DNA of 64,000 nucleotides from Nilaparvata lugens (taxonomy: Eukaryota > Arthropoda > Insecta > Hemiptera > Delphacidae): contig NC_052514.1 of assembly GCF_014356525.2 (NCBI RefSeq), forward strand, positions 3,054,046 to 3,118,045, read 5' to 3'. The position numbers and the translations under genes were made by a program. The notes under the pieces were generated by a model, which searched no databases, was not told the DNA's origin, and worked only from the letters and a program-made list of their open reading frames with translations. Below, one piece after another: positions 56,656 to 64,000 of this stretch (positions within the stretch are counted from its first letter, which is position 1; the number at the start of each line of letters is the position of its first letter).

Positions 56656-57160
56656 AGATCATGAATTTATTTCTATTAAAATTTTTGCTTACAAAGTATA
56701 TTGAGAAATAGGGATGAACATTGATCTTTTTTATGTTAGTAGGCGAGTAAACAGTTTCTTTCAGATAGTCTATTTCATCAAATATCACTATTTTATTGAT
56801 GATAATAATAATAATAATAATATATTTATTACCATCTGGTTCACAACAAACATGATTCAATTATGATTATATAATTATATAATGATTCAATTATTGCTTG
56901 CTATAGGCATTGCTATAATACATTGAGAATCACATTACTATAATTTATGTTAATGTCATTATGAAATAAAACATTCGCGATCATCTACGGTATTTGTTCT
57001 TTTACTACGTTATTTAAACAATAGTAACTATATCCATAGTACATAGTATTCAATCACATTTTGACTCTCGATGATAATTTCTCATGAAAATATTTCATAC
57101 ATATAAAAATGATAAAACTAATGCCAAAAACTATTGTTATTTCAATGATAATTTTTATTA
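56656..57160. other. Non-coding stretch with (AAT)n
   Basis: An (ATA)n/(AAT)n run at about 56800-56825. Nothing else recognised. Confidence 0.5.
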
Positions 57161-57162
57161 AT

Positions 57163-57625
57163 TGACCGAGCGAAGTGAGGTCTAAGATTCAAGTCAACGG
57201 TTTGGAATTTCAAATGACGGTTTAAATGTTTATAAGTTTTTATGTTGCGCATTTACGGCGAAACGCGGTTATAGATTTTCATGAAATTTGACAGGTATGT
57301 TCATTTTTAAATTGCGCGTCGACGTATATGCAAGGTTTTTGGAAATTTTGCATTTCAAGGATAATATAAAAGGAAAAAGGAGGCTCCTTCATACGCCAAT
57401 ATTACCGTAAAAATCAGACTATAGAATTGCAGCCAGACCTGATAACAGCGCTCACACTCACATTCCGGGACGACACGTCACGGTACGATAGGACGGAAAG
57501 CTCTATATTTATTTCGGATTTTTCTAGACATTATAAATTGATAAATTATTTATTAATTTTTGAGAAAACATAACAACAGGTCAATGTAACTTACTGAGCG
57601 CGAGGTCTACTGTTCACAGAACTAC
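57163..57625. mobile_element. Degraded repeat bounded by GACCGAGCG / GAGCGCGAGGTC
   Basis: Starts ATTGACCGAGCGAAGTGAGG and ends near GAGCGCGAGGTCTACTGTTC. The internal GCGTCGACGTATATGCAAGG and AATTTTGCATTT are found inverted at about 51905-52085. A GC-rich palindromic end is reminiscent of Helitron-like elements, but no clean TC/CTAG ends are seen. Confidence 0.4.
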
Positions 57626-59010
57626 TAGTTTGTAAAAATATTTATTGTATTTGGCAATAATAAAAATACATTGAATGGAGAATAGGAATGAATGGATATT
57701 CCAGAAAACCTCATTCATCATCAAATTCTCACGGAAATCTCTCTCATCACGGTACTGATTGCCCATGCTTTTTACTGATCATAATAATCATCATCCACAA
57801 AAAATACAAGGAATCGAAACTCCACCTAATCAATCATTCTCCTGAGATTCGAACAATTCTGGATCTTCTGTATTCACAGACGATGTCTGTTTTTTTGAGT
57901 CCACAGCAAAACTTCTATCATTACCTACAACTTGGTTTCGAATCTACACTACTCTCTCCCCATGTATTTTGCAATTAAGACTCAATCACTTAATTACTGT
58001 GATCTCCATGTTTTTTAAAGCTCGTTCCAAAAAAATACTCACAGAATTTTCCTCAAAGCTCTTTTGAAATCAGGTAATCCAACGCTTTCCAGCTCTATTT
58101 CCTTTGATTGAACAAATCGGAATTTGCTATTGGCAATGAAAATAAACTCCAAGTTTTTTTCAGAACTCTCATTTTTTCCTCAGGAAGTCAGAACTTTCAT
58201 CAAATAACAGTTCTCTGAAATCTTACAATATTCGATTAATTCTGTCAAACTTTTTTACAGCCAGTTTTCTGAAGTGCTACATTGTTTGATTAATCCCTCC
58301 AGCTTTGTAGGTTTATTTCCTTTAAACAATATTAGTTCCAACTCTTTATTTTTTATTCTATTTACAATGCAAATGACACTAATGTAATAAAATTGGTAGC
58401 TAAAATAATAAGGTACAGTAGTCCTTGTACTATTTTTCTTCCATATTTGAAGGTGACAAAGTACAAGATAAGGTTAGAATTACACGTGTACAATTTTTTA
58501 TAAAATTTTAGTTCAAAATAAACATGAAAACTATAAATTTTGAATTTAGATGGCTTGAATAAATAAATTATTAGAAATATTCCACTCGATTACCACTTGT
58601 AACGAATAATATTGAGTTAGCTACCCGGTATACTATGAGGCTAGCCGCTAGTTCACAGTCACAGAAAATTTGGATAAATTGAAGAAACACAAACTTGTAA
58701 ATACAAGTTTATACATTATGGAATACAAATTCAAACGTGAACTGAGTTTGTTAACATTTATACATTGATACATACACTACCATTCTCAATTATTATGAAT
58801 GATTGAGAAAAGACCAACAGTCTTAAAGCCCAAAACTGTTTCTTTCTCAAATTCGAATAGAAATTGTCCAAAAATAAGTTTCTTTTCACACTTATTTGTT
58901 TCTCCGATTCTGATTTTCTCTGATTTCGTTGATCTGATTCTTTGTCAATATTCCTTATAATTATAACACCAACACTTTCCATTCAACAAATGCCGACAGA
59001 ATAGTAAATC
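57626..59010. other. Non-coding stretch with hairpin-family copy
   Basis: A 96-codon frame (57688-57978) contains an Ile run and no recognisable motif. A copy of the AACAG...GCCCAAAACTG hairpin is at about 58800-58850. Confidence 0.4.
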
Positions 59011-59169
59011 TCATTGTTGATAAACATTTTTTCGCCCCACTTGGATGTAATGAGCTGGTTTACGTGCGTCATATGGAGGCCGAAAGTGATTGTTTTCTGG
59101 CCAGGCCGGTAAAATTTTTACGGCCCTAGGGCTGTAAAATAACCTTGAAGTCAGCTGATTCTGATTTGA

Positions 59170-59540
59170 TGTGAACGTGTTTACAAAATAGTTTATGAAA
59201 CGGAATAAGTTTATGCTTCTAGAATTGAATAAAGTATTTTGCAATAAGATACTATCATTTTATTTGGATGAATGAAATACAAATGAGATATTATAAACTA
59301 TTCAAATACAATTTTCAGAGTATAATAGAATCTAACCTCAAACCTCCTAGTACTGTGTTTATCACGGAACATAGTGGATAAACGGAATCATTTTATGCTT
59401 CTAGAATTCAATAAAGTATTCTGCAATAATATACTATCATTCTATTTGGATGAATAAAATACAGATAAGATATATCATTATAAACTATTCAAATAATTCG
59501 ATTTTCAGAGTAGGATAGAACTTCTAACCTAAACTTCCAT
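59170..59540. repeat. Two tandem ~182-bp repeats
   Basis: ATGCTTCTAGAATTGAATAA near 59213 recurs as ATGCTTCTAGAATTCAATAA near 59395, with ACTATTCAAATA and TTTTCAGAGTA blocks following each. Confidence 0.8.
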
Positions 59541-59874
59541 TGACATTCAGATTGGCCAAATTTCAAGTGTGCTAAAACAGCTGATCAAAAACTTTTCATT
59601 ATTTGTGTTTATCATTCAATAATTAAAACATTTATAATAATATCATCTTATTGTCATTTGGAAGAATAAAAAGTTTAAACTCAACCTCTTACATAATTGA
59701 ACATAATCTTTTAGGTTATTTGGACAAATCAGAATAAAAAATAAAAATACTTGGACAATTTCCTGATATTCAGATTACCTCAGATTTGCTAGAGCTATGA
59801 CCTTCACTTTTGCTTTCGGAAGTGCTTATAATAGACAATAATTATTTTCATATATATATTGTTTATTTTTCTGT

Positions 59875-60012
59875 GTGGCGAAAAATAACGTTCTCACCAT
59901 GGGCAAAAATGTTTTTCCGGCTCTCAATCTTTTCTAGTCCTCGGCTACGGCCTCGGACTTGAAAACCGATTTCGAGCCAGAAAAGTCTCATTTTCGGCCC
60001 TAGGTGCGAAAT
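59875..60012. mobile_element. Element with palindromic CCTCGGCTACGGCCTCGG core
   Basis: Arms CGGCTCTCAATCTTTTCTAG and GATTTCGAGCCAGAAAAG flank a GC-rich core CCTCGGCTACGGCCTCGGAC. This matches the architecture of the 6620, 7613, 17340, 61800 and 62368 copies. Confidence 0.5.
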
Positions 60013-60224
60013 ATACTATTATCTCTCCAATTTTCCCACCTCACTGAGACACGTTACAGCGAAAGAACCTACACAACAAAGTATTAAAACATTTCAAAAC
60101 AAAATGAGACTGAAATATTTTTCTGTTCGTTTTTGTAGTTCAATTTTTCACCATCATACATTGTTGCTTGCTCTCTTATTTTTTGGTTTCAAGTAGTCTA
60201 TATTTTTACTGTATGTTGATGTGC

Positions 60225-60330
60225 TATATAGTGAGATCCACTTCAACTGTCAGCATTGGCTGAATGGGAAGCATTGATATTTGTTTATGAGGAATGCTGA
60301 CAGTTACTAGTGATTCTCACTATATGTTCT
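60225..60330. mobile_element. Short inverted-repeat element related to MITE family B
   Basis: ATAGTGAGATCCACTTCAAC on the left and TGATTCTCACTATA on the right, with inner CTGTCAGCATT and AATGCTGACAG arms. Confidence 0.6.
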
Positions 60331-61250
60331 GCAGCCTCGTTTTGCAATAATAAATTATTTGTTTACCGGCGTCTGTTTATCTTGACGTTATATTTTTAGT
60401 CAGAAATTCGTCAAGGTTTTTTTTTTTCAGTGGCAATGTGTGATGAATGTATACCGTGTGTATATAAATATATACTTTTATGTGTATAGTGGAAGGCTAT
60501 TGATTTATCGTGGTTTTTGACAGCCGACAGCCGACGAACTATATATAGTTGATTGGTCTGTTGCTGAGAGAGAAAATTGAAAAGCAAAAAATTGGATCGC
60601 ATATCAACTGAAACAACCGCTGCTCGCTGCTCAGTGCTTACCTTCTGGTTGATTGATGGAAAATTGTTTTTCGAATTCAATGCACTTAGTTATGAGAATC
60701 AGCTGCTGGTGTATCGCGGTTTCTCCTTGAAATGGACAATTCAAGCTAAATTCTGTGGAATGGTGAATCACAGCTAACTTTCATACTAGATCCCTCCCAT
60801 TTTGCTTTGCACTAAATACAAAATAAATATGATTTGATATTAGTTTTCATCCGTTTATTGAGGATACTGATGTGTATTTTGTGTATATAAACAGATACTA
60901 TATTATACAACAGGCTTACGCCCAAATCTCTGTTGCAAAATTTCATGAAGTTTAAAACTATCAACAGTCGAGAGGTTATGTTCGAAGACTAAGTTTTTCA
61001 CTGATTTCCTTCCCCTAAAACTATGAATAAAAAATCGTAAATTTTTAAATCAAGGAAAATCGGAAATTTTCAAATCGAGGAAAATTGTGCACACAAAATT
61101 TTTAAACAAAAACAATAAGAGAACCTAAAAATATGACAATTCCAATCGAAGGAATGGTCCACATCATTGATACAAGTACATATTGATTGTGATTGTCTCA
61201 TCTCGATTCTCAAACCCATTTTTTCAAAGTAAAATTCATTATAAACTTTC
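60331..61250. other. Non-coding stretch
   Basis: A hairpin-family copy (ACAACAGGCTTACGCCCAAA...GAGAGGTTATG) is at about 60905-60980. Two overlapping antisense frames at 60411-60777 have no motif or splice context. Confidence 0.4.
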
Positions 61251-61254
61251 AGTA

Positions 61255-61380
61255 TTCCTCCCTAGGAGTTTTTCTGTTTTATACTAGATACCGAGAGCGA
61301 AAAAGTGACACTTTAGTATTATGTTTCAGGGAGTAAAGTAAGTACTTTAGACAGTAGATGGAGGAAAATTATATTTTCCT
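61255..61380 (-). mobile_element. Inverted fragment of the CCTCCACCTACTG element
   Basis: CCGAGAGCGAAAAAGTGACA, TTTCAGGGAGTAAAGTAAGT and GACAGTAGATGGAGGAAAA are the complement of the left part of the copies at 5977 and 16700. Confidence 0.7.
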
Positions 61381-61719
61381 ACAGTTACGTTGAAAAGTGG
61401 CCATTGCTGCACTGATTACAGAACGCAAAGAATCACTTTTCCGCTCTAGTGCGGGAAAAATTTTTCTGCACTCCAGATTTGCAACATGGCAACGCAAAAT
61501 ACTTAGTAGGTTATATGGAGCAACAGTGCAGCAAAATCAAAATGAAGTTGGTAACAGTGACTGGGCTGCTATAGTGAGCAGAGGTGCAACGCGCTAATTA
61601 TAGGTGCAACGCGCTAATTATTATTCATTATAATATATTATAACCAAGTACAACGAGAACTTTAGGATTTTAGGATTAAGGTTTTTATCAATAATAAAAT
61701 TACACAGATTTACATTTGA

Positions 61720-62495
61720 TGGATTTCAGGCAATTTTACCCATAATTACCCACTTTTCATATTCAATGGTAACTGTAGGAAAAACTTAATGTGAAATATG
61801 TGCGCAAAGTTCCTCTGCTGCACTCAAGAAACCATTCCGCCCTCGCCTACGGCTCGGGCGTAAACGTTTCTTTCGGTGCAGCAAACTGACACTTTGCGCA
61901 CTAGTTGCACAAATAACTATTGTGTACTCTTAATACTTTGCGTATTATCTTGCAGCCATCATAATCAGCTGTTAACATGTTGGCATGTATTTTGAATGCG
62001 AATTTGTTCTATCTATATTTTTTCTGATTTTCAAATAATAAAAATGAGACTCATTGAATTATAGATTTTGAATATTATTAATTATTAATTATTTCAAATA
62101 ATATTTTTTCATTCATAATTGATTGGTTGAAAAAATATTTAGAATTAAGATTTACTCGAAATTATTCAAATTTTCAAATCAATTTAATTTTTAATTTGAA
62201 TAAATTATCGATTATTAATTTTGAATTGGATTATCAACTTCAAAATAAATTAAAGTTGTTATTAATAACAACATTATACAAACATTTGATGGATTTCTGC
62301 CATCATTTCACCCATAATCAACCACTTTTCATATTCAATGGTAACTGTAGGAAAAATTTAAAGTGAAATACGTGCGCAAAGTTCCTCTGCTGCGCTCAAG
62401 AAACCATTCCGCCCTCGCCTACGGCTCGTGAGTACCCGTTTCTTTCAGTGCAGCAAACTGTCACTTTGCGCACTAGATGCACAAATAACTTTTTC
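61720..62495. repeat. Direct repeat, ~200 bp copies 572 bp apart
   Basis: TTTGATGGATTTC...TTTCATATTCAATGGTAACTG, then GTGCGCAAAGTTCCTCTGCT, the core CCGCCCTCGCCTACGGCTCG and CAGCAAACTG-CACTTTGCGCACTAG occur at 61715-61920 and again at 62285-62490. Each contains an inverted repeat (GTGCGCAAAGT ... ACTTTGCGCAC) around the GC core. Confidence 0.8.
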
Positions 62496-64000
62496 CATTA
62501 ATATAACATTCCTGAAATCCGATTAAAATATTGTTTAAATTGATGGAATGCATACTAATAGTAATGCATACTATTGGTAATGATATTCCCGCATGATATT
62601 ACGAATTGGATTTATTCAAGTTGAAGTGATAGTTTGCTGATTTCTACCATTCAGAGAAGCAGGAATAATATCAAGAGAATTATTTGGTAACGGTTTCTAA
62701 TGAGATTTTAGCCAACTATGAATTTTTTATTACAGCTTCCAGAATACATTTCAAAAAACCACAAATGCTTCACATATGCATCATTATCACTCACAGAAAT
62801 TCTCAATAAAGTTTTCTGGATAGATTATAGACAACCTTGAGTTTTTTAATAAAGTTGTATAATAAATTTCAACCAACTTAACCATGAAAATGATAAAAGT
62901 TTTGTCGCTTTCATATGACTAGCCTGACAATAAATAATAAAACTTCAAGAGTTGGAAGAAATGCTTATTAAAATGTAAGCAGTCGTCTCAAATCCCTTCT
63001 CAAAATTAAATTTCTGGATGATATTCAAATGGTGAGCGGGCCCTTTTAAGTTTAGGAGTCATTATTATAGACGGTCTCATAAAACACTGGGTGGATAGCA
63101 TTTGACTGCTATTTCATGAACGTTCATAGGAGCCTACCCTACCATCATGTTTTGATTGCCTGCACTATTATTAAATAATATTTTCTCTTCTTATTTCTCT
63201 TTCCACCCTCATATCTTCAAAGTTTCTCTCTCGCTTACACATTCCATCAATGTTTTCTCACACTTACTCATATAACTTTATCTACATCCACTTCTTCCAA
63301 TCTCTCTATTCACGTATTCTTCCGACATTTATTACTTTTTCATCCCTAGTGATCAAAGTCATCGCGCTATATCGTATATAAATATTGATGGCTTCTCCTT
63401 GCAAATAATGGTCAATTTCATATCAAATAGGCTATATTGTGTTCACAAAGAAAATATTTTTTCAAGATTCAAAAGTACTTTTTTTCTTGAATCGAGATTG
63501 AATATCCTGATTGTTAAGTATATCTCATTAGAGCCTAAATACGATTTGGCAACGGTGAGGGTTGGAAGAGGATAGAACAAATTTCTATGTCCAATGACAG
63601 TCATGGATAGCAAACCATTGTTAATGAGTGCTGACTTGAATCATGCTAGGCTACATACATGTAATTATCCAATTTATTTATTATTCTAATTTTTACAAGA
63701 AATCACTGAATGGGAAAGAGGAAAACTAAGGATACTCCTTCTACTATTTTTCTCCCAAATTTAGATAATATTTTAAAAGTCAAAAATGAGGGTATGATTC
63801 CACTTTTCTGAAATTTACTCTTTTTTCACTCAAAAATAACAGAAACTAAGAATTTTGAATTTTGATGGTTGAGAAACTGAATAGAAAACAAAAATATTAT
63901 ACTCAAATCACTAATAATATTGAAAAATTTTCACATAATTTTACCAAATTTGGAGCCTATTAAACAATATCTTATATACTATATCTCTCTTGAAATTCCC
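62496..64000. other. AT-rich non-coding stretch to the window end
   Basis: No gene recognised. A degraded family B-like block (GACAGTCATGGATAGCAAAC) lies near 63596. A degenerate hairpin-family-like block (GGGAAAGAGGAAAACTAAGG...TTTTTCTCCCAAATTTAG) is at about 63712-63770. Confidence 0.45.

Noticed and set aside
57688..57978. 96-codon frame
   Set aside because: Contains an ATA-repeat-derived isoleucine run, with no motif, splice or codon-use support.

Overview
This is a eukaryotic, AT-rich, intron- and transposon-rich window. It is most likely insect nuclear DNA. The evidence is arthropod-type U1, U2 and 5S genes, a TTAGG telomere-type tract, split genes with GT-AG introns and a dense load of MITEs, LINEs, a Penelope-like element and Helitron-like DNA. 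The repeat style looks to me like a planthopper (Hemiptera), but that is inference from memory. There are two 100-base assembly gaps (9240-9339 and 37732-37831).

Layout. 1-4.8 kb: a 210-bp tandem repeat, then a 1.4-kb duplication made largely of (GAA)n and (TTC)n tracts that switch strand. 5-11.8 kb: nested DNA transposons, a LINE remnant and MITEs. 11.9-21.5 kb: scattered exons that I read as one small multi-pass membrane protein gene, with a Helitron-like element, several MITEs and a telomere-type tract in its introns. 22.5-25.8 kb: one isolated 267-codon coiled-coil ORF, possibly a gag-like relic. 25.8-37.7 kb: the main feature, a tandem array. 38.5-40.6 kb: the last two exons of a purple acid phosphatase gene with an RTE-type LINE in the intron between them. 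40.6-64 kb: mostly non-coding, with LINE remnants, a hAT MITE, a short candidate exon at 47.5 kb with duplicated first-exon-like sequences, and a 128-bp tandem repeat at 55.2-56.6 kb.

The array is the highlight. A 3.89-kb unit carries, in order along + coordinates, 5S rRNA (-), U2 snRNA (-), U1 snRNA (-) and 5S rRNA (+). It occurs as two complete units and one cut by the second gap. U1 and U2 share an 18/20 identical upstream element at the same distance from both starts, a candidate Pol II snRNA promoter element (PSE). The 5S genes of neighbouring units lie tail to tail about 335 bp apart, so Pol III and snRNA-type Pol II genes are physically linked and probably evolve in concert. The second unit alone carries a 2-kb Penelope-like element with a 14-bp target duplication, itself containing a LINE fragment. 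The array therefore adds structural RNA dosage in a region otherwise dominated by mobile DNA.
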